From NCBI RefSeq assembly GCF_016801775.1, contig NZ_CP069004.1:434001-498000 (forward strand): a stretch of DNA of 64,000 nucleotides, given 5' to 3'. Of the stretch, positions 9,238 through 18,311 are shown in pieces. The translations under genes were made by a program, and so were the position numbers. Source of the stretch: Sulfitobacter mediterraneus (GTDB lineage: Bacteria; Pseudomonadota; Alphaproteobacteria; Rhodobacterales; Rhodobacteraceae). Under the pieces are notes generated by a model. That model ran no database searches and was not told the DNA's origin. It saw only the letters and a list, made by a program, of their open reading frames with translations. Position 1 is the stretch's first letter. Every line of letters starts with the position of its first letter.

Positions 9238-9840
9238 ATGGCCTATGCCTTTGCTGAAATTGCATTCACCCCCGCCGTGCGTGCCGCACAGGACCGAAAC
9301 GGATCGGGCAGCTACGCAAAATTCCTGACCGATGAACGGTCCGGCGGCGACACACTTGGCCCCGAAGAGGCGACGTTTGTCCATGCGAGGGACGGGTTTT
9401 ACCAAGCCACCGTGTCCGAGACCGGCTGGCCCTATGTTCAATTTCGCGGCGGCACGCCCGGTTTTCTGCGTGTGCTGGATGCCAAAACCCTTGCTTATGC
9501 GGATGTACGCGGCAATCGGCAGTATCTGAGCCTTGGCAACCTCAGTGGAAATGACCGTGTCTCGTTGATCTTGATGGATTATCCCAATGCCCGCCGACTG
9601 AAAATCTGGGGCCGTGCACAAACGATTGAACAGGCCAGCCCCGATTGGCCGGCGCAATTGCCGGATCTCTCACCGCCGGGCACGGAACGGCTGATGAAGA
9701 TAACCGTGGACGCATTTGATTGGAACTGCCCGCGTCACATTCCGCGCCGTTTAACCGATGCAGAGGCAGGCGGGGAAATCGCTGCCCTTCAGGAGGAAAA
9801 CCAACGGCTGCGTGCGGCATTGGTCGCGCGACAGGCCTGA
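9238..9840 (+). CDS. Pyridoxamine 5'-phosphate oxidase-like FMN-binding protein
   Basis: This 200-residue protein has the split-barrel flavin-binding fold of PNPOx-related proteins: an N-terminal helix, then F-Y-Q-A-T-V-S-E-T-G-W-P-Y-V-Q-F-R-G-G and L-S-G-N-D-R-V-S-L-I-L-M-D-Y, and the R-R-L-K-I-W-G-R-A segment. A C-terminal coiled helix (E-E-N-Q-R-L-R-A-A-L) ends the protein. The exact reaction is unknown; this group often reduces or detoxifies small electrophiles. An AGAGGAAC site precedes the ATG. It is divergent from, and probably controlled by, the TetR gene at 8437-8991. Confidence 0.85.
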   Translation: MAYAFAEIAFTPAVRAAQDRNGSGSYAKFLTDERSGGDTLGPEEATFVHARDGFYQATVSETGWPYVQFRGGTPGFLRVLDAKTLAYADVRGNRQYLSLGNLSGNDRVSLILMDYPNARRLKIWGRAQTIEQASPDWPAQLPDLSPPGTERLMKITVDAFDWNCPRHIPRRLTDAEAGGEIAALQEENQRLRAALVARQA

Positions 9841-9947
9841 ATATTCAATTCGGAACCGATAGATACCCAAAGGAAGACACTGCACAGGTAACCAAGAGGT
9901 ACAGCTTGAGAGGTTTCTGGATTATGCCGTCCACCTAGATCAAAGCC

Positions 9948-9969
9948 GCGCCCGGTTCAGGCCGGGCGC
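9948..9969. terminator. Bidirectional terminator hairpin
   Basis: A perfect 8-bp stem, GCGCCCGG and CCGGGCGC, with a 6-base loop lies between the convergent genes ending at 9840 and 9986. T-runs on either side are weak. Confidence 0.6.
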
Positions 9970-9985
9970 AACAATCGGTTCCGGA

Positions 9986-10339
9986 TCATTCAGCGCTGCC
10001 GCCAAATTGTTCCCATGCGTCCATGGCTTGGGCCGCATACATCAGCGAAGGGCCACCGCCCATATAGATCGCCACGCCCAGCATTTCCTGAAATTCCTGC
10101 CGCGTTGCCCCCAGCCGCAACAGCGCCTTGGTGTGAAACCCGATGCACCCGTCACAGCGCAGGGCAATCGCGATTCCCATCGAAATCAGCTCTTTGGTTT
10201 TGCCATCCAATGCGCCCTCGGCCTCGGCGTGTTTGGCCATATCGCCAAAGCCCTTCATCGTGTCTGGGATGCCCTTGCGCAGTGCACCGATCTGGGTTGC
10301 GATGCCTTTGGTCAGGTCAGGATAATTCTGTGTGCCCAC
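9986..10339 (-). CDS. Carboxymuconolactone decarboxylase / AhpD-like protein
   Basis: The 117-residue protein belongs to the CMD family. The C-D-G-C-I-G-F-H motif near residues 56-63 is the C-x-x-C-x-x-x-H signature of the AhpD-like alkylhydroperoxidase branch, so a peroxidase or thiol-disulfide role is more likely than ring decarboxylation. It starts with GTG at 10339, preceded by AAGGA. It is monocistronic, convergent with the FMN-protein gene. Confidence 0.88.
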   Translation of the reverse strand: MGTQNYPDLTKGIATQIGALRKGIPDTMKGFGDMAKHAEAEGALDGKTKELISMGIAIALRCDGCIGFHTKALLRLGATRQEFQEMLGVAIYMGGGPSLMYAAQAMDAWEQFGGSAE

Positions 10340-10447
10340 GGGGGTGGTCCTTTGCTTTGTTGCCGTCCCCTTAAGTTTAGCTGCGATGCTGTATTGCCGC
10401 GTTGAGGTGGATCAAACCGGCCGCTGGATCAGGTGCCTGACGCTGCG

Positions 10448-12046
10448 TCAAAACCCGATGGCGGCCCCGTCCTTGCGCGGGTCCGATCCGCCAGCGTAAC
10501 CGCCGCCGCCCGGCAAACGCCGGATCAATTGCGCCCCGCCAAAGCCAAAGGCATTGTCAGGTGCCTCCAGCGTGATTTCGTGCCCCAATCCGGTGAGCGC
10601 GGCCAGGGTCGCTTCTGGCAGGGTGGTCTCGCAGGCCAGACCCAACCCTTCGGTCACGCGCCAGCGTGGCGCATCTGCGGCCATCTGCGGGTCTTGGCCA
10701 AACAACTCGCAGCGCAGCACCATTTGCACATGCCCTTGCGCCTGCATCGGCCCGCCCATCACTCCAAAACTCATGCGCGGCCCCTCGGGCCCCATAACGA
10801 AACCGGGAATGATCGTGTGAAACGGGCGCTTGTTCGGGCCGACATAGTTTTGATTGCGTGGGTCAAGCGAGAACCCCGCGCCACGGTTTTGCAAGGCAAT
10901 GCCGGTTCCGGGCACCACTACGCCAGAGCCAAAACCGGCATAGTTGGACTGGATGAAGGACACCATCATGCCTGATGCATCCGCCGCCGTCAGATAAACC
11001 GTGCCGCCTTGTTTGGGCGCACCCGCACCAAAATCCTGCGCCCGCGCCGGATCAATCAATGCGGCCCGCGCCTTGAGGTAATCGTCATCCAGCAAATCAT
11101 CCGCCCCGACGCGGTCCATATGGCCCGGATCGCCCACATAGGTTTCTGCATCTGCCAGGGCCAGCTTCATCGCCTCGATCTGCAAATGCATCGCTTGTGG
11201 ATCATCAGCATCCAGATCGCGGATCGCGGTATGGCTCAGCATCCCCAGCGCCATCAACGCCGCAATGCCCTGACCGTTTGGGGGGATCTCGTGCAGCGTT
11301 ACATCGTCAAAGTTTTTTGAGATCGTACCGCACCAATCTGCCTCATGCGCTGCCAGATCATCCGCTGTCAGGGCTGCGCCATGTTCGGCAGCAAATGCCG
11401 CAACCTTTTGTGCGATGTCACCGTGATAAAAGGCAGCGCCCTCTGTGTCGGCAATCCGGCGCAGGGTGTGGGCATGGCCGGGGCTGGCAAATATCTCTCC
11501 GGCCTGTGGGGCGCGGCCATTTGGCATGAAGGTCTCGGCAAAACCGGGTTGCGCGTGCAACTCCTCTGCCGCCCGCGCCCAGAGGCTGGCAATGACGGGC
11601 GAGACCGGGAAGCCGCTTTCGGCATAGCGGATGGCGGGTGCGAACAGATCGGCAAAAGGCAGCTTGCCAAACCGGTCTGACAGCATCACCCAAGCCGAAA
11701 CCGCGCCGGGCACTGTCACACTTTCCCAGCCGCGAAAGGGCATTTCGGTTTGGCCAGCAAACCGGTCAGCCGTCCACCCCGCAGGGGAGCGGCCAGAGGC
11801 ATTGAGCCCGTGCAGCTCAGCGCCATCCCAAAGGATCGCAAAGGCGTCTGACCCGATGCCATTGCCTGTCGGTTCCAGCACCGTCAAAGCAATCGCCGCA
11901 GCCAGCGCCGCATCCACCGCATTGCCGCCCCGCGCCAACATCGCAACCCCGGCCTGCGCCGCCAATGGCTGCGAGGTGGCCACCATATTGCCAGCCAGAA
12001 CCGCCGACCGGCGAGAGGGATAGGGGTGATGGGCGCGCAGTTGCAT
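10448..12046 (-). CDS. Gamma-glutamyltransferase family protein
   Basis: A 532-residue member of the gamma-glutamyltransferase/cephalosporin acylase family of N-terminal nucleophile hydrolases. The large-subunit start (G-N-M-V-A-T-S-Q-P-L-A-A-Q-A-G, A-R-G-G-N-A-V-D-A-A-L-A) and the small-subunit start K-Q-G-G-T-V-Y-L-T-A-A-D are visible; autocleavage would occur before that Thr. No signal peptide is present, so it is probably cytoplasmic, unlike classical GGT. The ATG at 12046 was chosen because the long upstream extension is low-complexity, Arg-rich and runs into the divergent gene. It is divergent from the PLP dehydratase at 12187. Confidence 0.88.
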   Translation of the reverse strand: MQLRAHHPYPSRRSAVLAGNMVATSQPLAAQAGVAMLARGGNAVDAALAAAIALTVLEPTGNGIGSDAFAILWDGAELHGLNASGRSPAGWTADRFAGQTEMPFRGWESVTVPGAVSAWVMLSDRFGKLPFADLFAPAIRYAESGFPVSPVIASLWARAAEELHAQPGFAETFMPNGRAPQAGEIFASPGHAHTLRRIADTEGAAFYHGDIAQKVAAFAAEHGAALTADDLAAHEADWCGTISKNFDDVTLHEIPPNGQGIAALMALGMLSHTAIRDLDADDPQAMHLQIEAMKLALADAETYVGDPGHMDRVGADDLLDDDYLKARAALIDPARAQDFGAGAPKQGGTVYLTAADASGMMVSFIQSNYAGFGSGVVVPGTGIALQNRGAGFSLDPRNQNYVGPNKRPFHTIIPGFVMGPEGPRMSFGVMGGPMQAQGHVQMVLRCELFGQDPQMAADAPRWRVTEGLGLACETTLPEATLAALTGLGHEITLEAPDNAFGFGGAQLIRRLPGGGGYAGGSDPRKDGAAIGF

Positions 12047-12186
12047 GAGAAACCTCCAGACAATTGGATTTATCGCCAGTAAGGCCCATTTTTCGCCAAG
12101 GTGCCAGTGGCCAAACCAAGGGTGTGTGCGGGTGGATTGTGCCTGCCGCATGGGCCGCATAGATTGGCCGGGCAAGGAGACACCAC

Positions 12187-13155
12187 ATGACCCCATCGCC
12201 CCTCGTCCTGCAACAGGCCGCCGCCAGCGTTCAGGCCCGCCGCCGCATTGCGCAATGGTTGCCGCCGACCCCCTGTCTGCCGTCAAAACGGGTGTTTGAG
12301 GATGGCACAGGTCTGTTCTTCAAGGCCGAGAATTTTCAGCGCACGGGATCGTTCAAGTTTCGCGGGGCGCTGTCGAAACTGACGTCCCTGCCAGTGGCCC
12401 AGCCGGTGATCACCGCCTCCTCGGGCAATCACGGCATCGCGCTTTCAACGGCGGCGCAGATCACGGGCCATCAACTGGCCGTGGTGCTGCCTGAAACGGT
12501 GGCAAAAGATAAGCTTAACAAGATCAAGGCCTTGGGTGTTGAGGTGATCCTGCATTCCAATGATTCCGGGCTGGCTGAACGTCATGCGCGGGTTGTCGCA
12601 GAAGAGCGCGGTCATACCTATGTCTCGCCCTATAACGATGCGCAGATCATCGCCGGACAAGGCACTCTGGCGCTCGAGCTGTTGGAACAATTTCCGCAGA
12701 TCGACAACGTTTTTGTGTCGCTTGGTGGTGGTGGCCTCATCTCGGGCATCGGATCGGTGCTCAAGGCGTTTTCGCCGCGTACCCGCATGATCGGGGTCAG
12801 CGCCATCAATTCCGCTGCGCTGGACGCCAGTGTGAAAGCGGGCAAAACCGTTGGTGTGGTACATTCCGATACGCTTGCAGATGGCTGCGCGGGCGGCATC
12901 GACGAAGGTACGATCACCCTGCCGCTGGTAACGGAGGTGGTAGATGAGTTCATCACCTGCACCGAAAACCAGATTGCCGAAGGCATGCGGCGCATCGCCT
13001 GGGATGAAAAGATGCTTGTGGAAGGCTCCGCCGGGTTGGCCTTGGCCCCCTGGCTGGAGGATCGGCCACGCTTTGCCGGGCAAACGTCAGTCATCGTGCT
13101 GTGCGGAGCCAATTTTGATCAGGCCACGGTCGCGCCGGTTCTGGGGCTCGCCTGA
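12187..13155 (+). CDS. Threonine/serine dehydratase-type PLP enzyme
   Basis: This 322-residue fold-type II PLP enzyme has the Schiff-base lysine in S-F-K-F-R-G-A (about residue 56) , the N-H-G loop T-A-S-S-G-N-H-G and the phosphate loop S-L-G-G-G-G-L-I-S-G. It lacks the C-terminal ACT/regulatory domain of biosynthetic IlvA, so it is of the catabolic threonine dehydratase / serine racemase / EutB group. It faces an AEC carrier gene on the other strand, only 4 bases from its stop codon. Confidence 0.88.
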   Translation: MTPSPLVLQQAAASVQARRRIAQWLPPTPCLPSKRVFEDGTGLFFKAENFQRTGSFKFRGALSKLTSLPVAQPVITASSGNHGIALSTAAQITGHQLAVVLPETVAKDKLNKIKALGVEVILHSNDSGLAERHARVVAEERGHTYVSPYNDAQIIAGQGTLALELLEQFPQIDNVFVSLGGGGLISGIGSVLKAFSPRTRMIGVSAINSAALDASVKAGKTVGVVHSDTLADGCAGGIDEGTITLPLVTEVVDEFITCTENQIAEGMRRIAWDEKMLVEGSAGLALAPWLEDRPRFAGQTSVIVLCGANFDQATVAPVLGLA

Positions 13156-13159
13156 GCGT

Positions 13160-14089
13160 TTAGGGCAATGCGCCCAGCCAGAACCAGACCGACAGGATTG
13201 ATATCGCGGTGGCAATCAACACCGACGAGGCCGCAACTCGCCGCGCCCGGCCATACATATTTGCAAAGATATAGGCGTTGAAACCTGGTGCCATTGCGGC
13301 GGTCAAGACGCCGGATCGAAAGGCGTCCGTTGGCAATGACAGTGCCGATCCGAATGTCCAGACCAAGGCCGGATGCACCAAAAGCGCAATGCCGCAAACC
13401 ATGGCGATGGCTTTCATGTCGCCCTCGGGCCGGTATTGGATCAACACACCGCCAAGCGCGAACAGCGCGGCGGGCAGGGCAGCGCGGACAATCAGGGACA
13501 GCGCGTCTTCGACAACGGTGGGGATGGTCAGCCCGCTAAGGTTGACTGCAAAGCCTGCCAGAATGCCAATGACCAGCGCATTGCGGAACATCGCCCGCCC
13601 CACATTGCGCAGCATGGTCAGCCCGGTTTCACCGCGGTTGCGCACCACCTCCATCACCGTAATGCCCAGCCCGTAGCAGAACGGCGCGTGAAAAGCGACG
13701 ATGGCAAAGTTGCCCGCCAGCGCATCCGTGCCGTAGGCCCGTTCAGTGATCGGCAGGCCCAGCAGGACAGAGTTGGAAAACAGGCAGCAAAAACCGATGG
13801 CAACGCAGTCTTCCCAATCGCGCTTGAACAACAGCCGGGCACCAAAGATGCCGAGGGCAAAACAGATCGCCGCGCCGCCAAAAAAGCTGGTCATCAGGGC
13901 CGGGGTCAGCGAGGCGGAGAGATCCAGATGGGCGATGGCCTGAAACAGCAGGCAGGGGATGGCGAAGTTCTGGGTGAACTTCATCACCCCGTCGATGCCA
14001 GAGGCCGGAAACAGGTTTTTCCACACCGCCACATAGCCAAAGCCGATGACCAGAAAGACGGGCAGAATGACATCAAGCAGGGTTTGCAC
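13160..14089 (-). CDS. AEC family transporter
   Basis: A 309-residue membrane protein with about ten hydrophobic helices in the two-times-five arrangement of auxin efflux carrier family proteins; P-V-F-L-V-I-G-F-G-Y and the central N-S-V-L-L-G-L-P-I segment are typical. Such proteins export or exchange organic acids or amino acid derivatives, but the substrate is not readable. It ends 4 bases from the convergent dehydratase gene. Confidence 0.88.
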   Translation of the reverse strand: MQTLLDVILPVFLVIGFGYVAVWKNLFPASGIDGVMKFTQNFAIPCLLFQAIAHLDLSASLTPALMTSFFGGAAICFALGIFGARLLFKRDWEDCVAIGFCCLFSNSVLLGLPITERAYGTDALAGNFAIVAFHAPFCYGLGITVMEVVRNRGETGLTMLRNVGRAMFRNALVIGILAGFAVNLSGLTIPTVVEDALSLIVRAALPAALFALGGVLIQYRPEGDMKAIAMVCGIALLVHPALVWTFGSALSLPTDAFRSGVLTAAMAPGFNAYIFANMYGRARRVAASSVLIATAISILSVWFWLGALP

Positions 14090-14122
14090 GTCGTGGGCCT
14101 TGGGTTTGGTGGGGGCGTTGCG

Positions 14123-14143
14123 GTGGGGGTTTCACACCCCCAC
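14123..14143. terminator. GC-rich hairpin between MBL and AEC genes
   Basis: GTGGGGGT and ACCCCCAC form a perfect 8-bp stem around a 5-base loop (TTCAC). It lies after the MBL stop and before the AEC start on the same strand and could terminate or process the upstream transcript. Confidence 0.5.
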
Positions 14144-14176
14144 ACCCCCGTGGAGGTTTAAAGGGCCAAATGAAGT

Positions 14177-14977
14177 TCAGTCGATCTCGAAGTTGAGCGT
14201 CATACCGTCATAGGCGGGCGAAATATGTGCGGGCAGTTCGCCGCGCAGGGTTTGATAGTCCAGATCGTTGTGCATGTTGGTCAGCACCGCCTCTTGCGGA
14301 GCCATGTCGGCGATCCATTGCAAAGTTTGGTCCAGATGGCTGTGGGTGGGGTGTGGATCGCGGCGCAGGGCATCGACGATCCAGCAGCGCAAGCCCTGGA
14401 GATGCGGCCAGACATCATCGGGAATGGTTGCAACATCAGGCAGATAGGCAACGTTATTCATCTTGAAGCCAAGTGCATCCATGCCGCCGTGGTTGACCAG
14501 AAACGGCGTAAAGTTCAATGCGCCGCCGGGGCCGTCGATTGTGACATCGCCCTCAATGTCGTGCATGTCGAGGATCGGCGGATACATTGAGCCTTCGGGG
14601 CGGATAAAGGCATAACCGAACCGTTCCAGCAGGGCCGCGCGCGTGGGTGCATCCGCCCAGACCGGCAGGCGGGCGCGCATGTTGATCACGATCATGCGCA
14701 GATCATCGAGCCCATGCACGTGGTCGGCGTGAGAATGGGTATAGAGCACCGCATCGAGGCGGCTGACCCCGGCATTCAAGAGCTGTTGGCGCATATCGGG
14801 GGAGGTGTCGATCAGCACGGATGTTGTGCCCTCGGGCCCGATCCGTTCCACCAAAGCGGAACAGCGGCCTCTGCGGTTTTTTGGCTCCTCCGGATCGCAT
14901 GCGCCCCAATGCCCGCCAAGGCGTGGCACCCCGCCAGAAGAGCCGCAGCCCAGGATGGTGATGCGCATTTGAGCCAT
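14177..14977 (-). CDS. MBL-fold metal-dependent hydrolase (PhnP/lactonase-like)
   Basis: The 266-residue protein carries the metallo-beta-lactamase metal motif H-S-H-A-D-H near residues 82-87, G-C-G-S-S-G-G-V-P-R at the start and later His residues (H-S-H-L-D-Q, N-M-H-N-D). It belongs to the PhnP-like phosphodiesterase group. The ATG overlaps the tatD stop (TGATG), so the two are translationally coupled. An alternative start is three codons downstream. Confidence 0.92.
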   Translation of the reverse strand: MAQMRITILGCGSSGGVPRLGGHWGACDPEEPKNRRGRCSALVERIGPEGTTSVLIDTSPDMRQQLLNAGVSRLDAVLYTHSHADHVHGLDDLRMIVINMRARLPVWADAPTRAALLERFGYAFIRPEGSMYPPILDMHDIEGDVTIDGPGGALNFTPFLVNHGGMDALGFKMNNVAYLPDVATIPDDVWPHLQGLRCWIVDALRRDPHPTHSHLDQTLQWIADMAPQEAVLTNMHNDLDYQTLRGELPAHISPAYDGMTLNFEID

Positions 14978-15783
14978 CAGGCGGGCACCTGATAGGCCGC
15001 AGCCTTGGCAAAGAGGCGGTCAAAGTTGGCCTGCGTCTGGGCCGCGAATTCGGCGTAATCCAGCCCGAAGGTTTCTGCCGCTTTTTGCGCGGTATGGGCG
15101 GTATAGGCCGGCTCATTTCGCTTGCCGCGATGGGGCGGCGGCGCAAGATAGGGCGCGTCGGTTTCGACCAGAACGCGGTCCAGCGGGCAGTTGGCAAAAA
15201 TCTCGCGCAGTTCGGTGGATTTGGGGAAGGCGGTGATGCCTGACATGCTGAGGTAAAACCCCAGGTCAAGCGCGGCACGGGCCAGCGCGGGGGAGGAGGA
15301 AAAGCAATGCATCACGCAAGCATAAGACCCTTGCTTGAACTCTTCGGCAAGAATGCGGGCCATATCATCATCGGCGTCGCGGGCATGAATGATCAGGGGC
15401 AGGCCGGTTTGCCGCGCCGCGTCGATATGGATGCGCAGCGAGGTTTTCTGCACCTCGGCGCTGTCGGCGGTGTAATGATAATCAAGGCCGGTCTCGCCAA
15501 TGCCAACAAACTTGGGATGCTGCGCCAGCGCGATCAGCTCGTCCGTGCTGGTCAGCGGCTCTGACGCGGCGGACATCGGGTGGGTGCCAGCGGCATAAAA
15601 GACCGGATCGTGCGCCTCTGCGATGGCACGCACGGAAGGTTCGTTCTTGAGCTTGGTGCAGATCGTGACCATGCGCGTCACACCGGCACGGGCGGCGCGG
15701 GCGACAATCTCGTCCAGCTGGCCTTCGAAGTCGGGGAAATCAAGGTGACAATGGCTGTCTGTGATCTGCGGCGTTTGCGTCAT
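14977..15783 (-). CDS. tatD: TatD family hydrolase
   Basis: A 268-residue TIM-barrel metal-dependent hydrolase with D-S-H-C-H-L-D near residues 9-15, the G-E-T-G-L-D-Y-H-Y motif, H-A-R-D-A-D-D and the late E-T-D-A-P-Y-L segment. TatD proteins are 3'-5' DNA exonucleases or deoxyribonucleases acting in the cytoplasm. It follows holB by 15 bases and precedes the MBL gene, the common order in this group. Confidence 0.95.
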   Translation of the reverse strand: MTQTPQITDSHCHLDFPDFEGQLDEIVARAARAGVTRMVTICTKLKNEPSVRAIAEAHDPVFYAAGTHPMSAASEPLTSTDELIALAQHPKFVGIGETGLDYHYTADSAEVQKTSLRIHIDAARQTGLPLIIHARDADDDMARILAEEFKQGSYACVMHCFSSSPALARAALDLGFYLSMSGITAFPKSTELREIFANCPLDRVLVETDAPYLAPPPHRGKRNEPAYTAHTAQKAAETFGLDYAEFAAQTQANFDRLFAKAAAYQVPA

Positions 15784-15798
15784 GCCTGCGGTCCTGTC

Positions 15799-16914
15799 TT
15801 ATCGCGGGGCCGCTTGGGCCATCTTCTGCAGGGTATCTAGGACCAGCGCGGCAGGGTCAAGGTTGACCGCGAGCCCGTGGCGGGCGCGTGCCGAAATCTC
15901 TGCTGCGACATCGGCCCAGATCCGGCCTTGGTAAGGTGTTGGTGACAAACGGGCCAACACAGCCGCTTCACCCTGCGCAGCCTCGGTGGCGGGCGGGGAT
16001 CCGGTGGCGCCGGTGCGGGCCAGCCGCGCCAAAAGCAGTTCAACCAATGTGAACAGCAAGGTCAGTTTTTCTTCCGCCCCGCGTTGCGCGGCGGCTTCGG
16101 CGAGTTTGAGGGCGCGGGCGCGGTCCATCTGGGGCAGGGACGACATCAGCGCGATCAATTCAGCATAGATTTGTAGCCCACCCATCAAAGACAGACGCAT
16201 CGCACCGCCCACTGATCCGCCAGAAAGTTCCGCCAAGGCTGCCGCGTCGCCGCTGACTTCAATCTCTGAGGCGCCGAGCGCCTGCGCCATCTCATCAGGT
16301 GACAGGGTTCCAAGCCGCAGGGTCCGGCAGCGCGACCGGATCGTTGGCAGCAGGCCCGAGGGTTGATGGCTGATCAGCAGCAGCACCGCCCGTTCAGGTG
16401 GCTCTTCCAGCATCTTGAGCAGGGCGTTGGCGGCGTTCGGGTTCATCTCATCAGCATCATCGATGATCACCACACGCCGACCGCCATCCGCTGCGGACAT
16501 CTGGAAAAATCCGTTGAGCGCCCGCACGTCGTCGACGACAATCTGTTTGCGCATCTTTTTGGTGTCAGGATTGATGGAGCGCGTGACCGACTTCACCGCA
16601 CCTTCGCCGCCAGAAGCGATGCGCCGGGCAACGGGATGATCTTCGGGGATGCTCAGGCTGGTTGCCGGTTCGGCTGCAAACATGCCGCCATCATCGGGGT
16701 CCGGTGTCGCCAGCAAGAACCGCGCCAGCCGCCAAGCCAGCGTGGCCTTGCCCACCCCGCGCGGACCAGAAAGCAGCCACGCGTGGTGCAATTTACCTGC
16801 GTTGAATGCGTCAAGAAAGGCCGCCTCAGCCGCGCCTTGCCCGATCAAGCGGAGCGTGTCGCGGGGGTGCAGCGCACCGGTTACGCGATCGGGTTGAGGG
16901 GCGTCATCAGTCAT
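15799..16914 (-). CDS. holB: DNA polymerase III subunit delta'
   Basis: The 371-residue protein is the clamp-loader delta' subunit. It has a degenerate Walker A (S-G-P-R-G-V-G-K-A-T-L), the V-V-I-I-D-D-A-D-E-M-N Walker-B-like segment, N-A-L-L-K-M-L-E-E-P-P and the S-R-C sensor region (R-S-R-C-R-T-L). Together with delta and tau it opens the sliding clamp. It is normally next to tmk in this bacterial group, but here an XRE regulator and a membrane protein separate them. Confidence 0.95.
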   Translation of the reverse strand: MTDDAPQPDRVTGALHPRDTLRLIGQGAAEAAFLDAFNAGKLHHAWLLSGPRGVGKATLAWRLARFLLATPDPDDGGMFAAEPATSLSIPEDHPVARRIASGGEGAVKSVTRSINPDTKKMRKQIVVDDVRALNGFFQMSAADGGRRVVIIDDADEMNPNAANALLKMLEEPPERAVLLLISHQPSGLLPTIRSRCRTLRLGTLSPDEMAQALGASEIEVSGDAAALAELSGGSVGGAMRLSLMGGLQIYAELIALMSSLPQMDRARALKLAEAAAQRGAEEKLTLLFTLVELLLARLARTGATGSPPATEAAQGEAAVLARLSPTPYQGRIWADVAAEISARARHGLAVNLDPAALVLDTLQKMAQAAPR

Positions 16915-16999
16915 GCCAATCGTTTAGCATGTTTGCGGGCGGATGGAATGGGGCAGGGCAGCGGTGGCGGCGAAAAACCCCGACCGCTGCCGAAGGGTA

Positions 17000-17440
17000 T
17001 CAAACGGTCTGAGCGCGGTCCACGGCCCGGCTGCGCATCCAATAGGCCGCACCAAACATCACCAGAAAGCTGAGGTTGAGCCAGGCGTTCAGCCACGCGC
17101 CGGACAAGACCGATCCGGTGCTGTCCACCACGTACCAACAGGCCAGCCCCGGAAACACCAGCAAGCACCAAAGGCGGTTGTTGGTGTCAAAAAGATGGTT
17201 GGTGATCAGCAGCAAGTTGATGCCCCAGCCGACCATGACCCCGCCTGCGATCGCCGCGATGACGCGGGCGGCGGGGGTATCCACCTGTTCAAGCCCGTTG
17301 AAAGGCCAATGCAGCAGATCCACAAGGACGTTGGGCAGAGCATTGGTTGCAGGGTTGGAGCCAAGGGCGGTGATTAGGCCAAAGCCGATCACGGTGATGG
17401 CCGCGAACTGGCCAAGTCTTTTTGCAGATTGTGCTGGCAT
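17000..17440 (-). CDS. Hypothetical membrane protein
   Basis: A 146-residue protein with four probable membrane helices (about residues 10-28, 55-80, 88-105 and 115-132) and no recognised family. I chose the ATG at 17440 (M-P-A-Q-S-A-K-R), which follows GGAGGC; the longer form would start inside the divergent promoter. It is divergent from the XRE regulator at 17551, and the intergenic region holds a perfect palindrome, so regulator and membrane protein are probably one functional pair. Confidence 0.65.
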   Translation of the reverse strand: MPAQSAKRLGQFAAITVIGFGLITALGSNPATNALPNVLVDLLHWPFNGLEQVDTPAARVIAAIAGGVMVGWGINLLLITNHLFDTNNRLWCLLVFPGLACWYVVDSTGSVLSGAWLNAWLNLSFLVMFGAAYWMRSRAVDRAQTV

Positions 17441-17500
17441 GGCAGCCTCCTGTGACGTTGAAGTGGCACAGTGATGCGCCATTGGAAGGAGGCAAATCAA

Positions 17501-17515
17501 TTACCTCAGAGGTAA
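17501..17515. promoter_or_regulatory. Perfect palindromic operator for the XRE regulator
   Basis: TTACCTC-A-GAGGTAA is a perfect 7+7 inverted repeat with one central base, midway between the divergent genes starting at 17440 and 17551. This is the shape expected of a dimeric HTH repressor site. Confidence 0.65.
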
Positions 17516-17550
17516 CTGCGCCGCGCCAATATTCGTGATAGCCTGATCCC

Positions 17551-18309
17551 ATGACCACATTTTCAGACAGCCTCAAATCCTGGCGCAAGCAGCGCCGTTT
17601 CAGTCAACTTGATCTGGCGCTGGAGGCAGGGGTCTCTTCGCGGCATCTGTCGTTTTTGGAAACAGGACGCGCCAAGCCCAGCCGCGAGATGGTGGAACGT
17701 TTGGGCGCGGCGCTGTATCTGCCTCTGGCGGTGCGCAATCAGATGCTGACCCTTGCAGGCTTTGCCGCGCGATATCCGGGGCGGGATTGGCAGGATGCGC
17801 AGATGGCCCCGATCCGCGCCGCGATTGATCACATGTTGATGCGCCATGATCCCTATCCCGGTTTTGCGCTGGACCGGATGTGGCGGGTGGTGCGGATGAA
17901 CCAATCGGCGCAGCGACTGTTTGGCATGTTGGGGGTCAACGAAGGGGCGGATTTGCTGGAAATCTCAAGCTCTGACTTGCTGCCGCAGGTGATTGTAAAC
18001 TGGCCCGAAGTGGCACAGCATCTGGCGCTGCGGCTGCGCACGGAAAGTGCGGGGCGTGGCGGCGATGCGCGGTTTGATGCGGTGGCGGAGGAATTGACCA
18101 AAGCGGCGGGGCCATCAGGCACAGAGGATACGCCGCCGGTTATTCCCACAATCTACCGCATCGGCGATCAGCAGTTGTCATTGTTCTCGACCATCGCGCA
18201 GTTCGGCACGGCAGAGGATCTGTCCTTGGATGATCTCAAGATCGAGTTGTTTTTTCCATCCGATGAGGCAAGCAAAGCGGTGCTTTTGGGGATGGCCGGG
18301 GCAGCCTGA
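17551..18309 (+). CDS. XRE-family regulator with MmyB-like ligand domain
   Basis: A 252-residue regulator: an HTH_31/XRE domain in residues 1-65 (R-R-F-S-Q-L-D-L-A-L-E-A-G-V-S-S-R-H-L-S-F-L-E-T-G-R) followed by an MmyB-like PAS-type ligand-binding domain (P-I-R-A-A-I-D-H-M-L-M-R-H-D-P-Y-P, N-Q-S-A-Q-R-L-F-G). In this family the second domain binds a small hydrophobic ligand. It converges on tmk, whose stop lies 2 bases past its own, and it is divergent from the membrane protein at 17000-17440. Confidence 0.9.
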   Translation: MTTFSDSLKSWRKQRRFSQLDLALEAGVSSRHLSFLETGRAKPSREMVERLGAALYLPLAVRNQMLTLAGFAARYPGRDWQDAQMAPIRAAIDHMLMRHDPYPGFALDRMWRVVRMNQSAQRLFGMLGVNEGADLLEISSSDLLPQVIVNWPEVAQHLALRLRTESAGRGGDARFDAVAEELTKAAGPSGTEDTPPVIPTIYRIGDQQLSLFSTIAQFGTAEDLSLDDLKIELFFPSDEASKAVLLGMAGAA

Positions 18310-18311
18310 GA

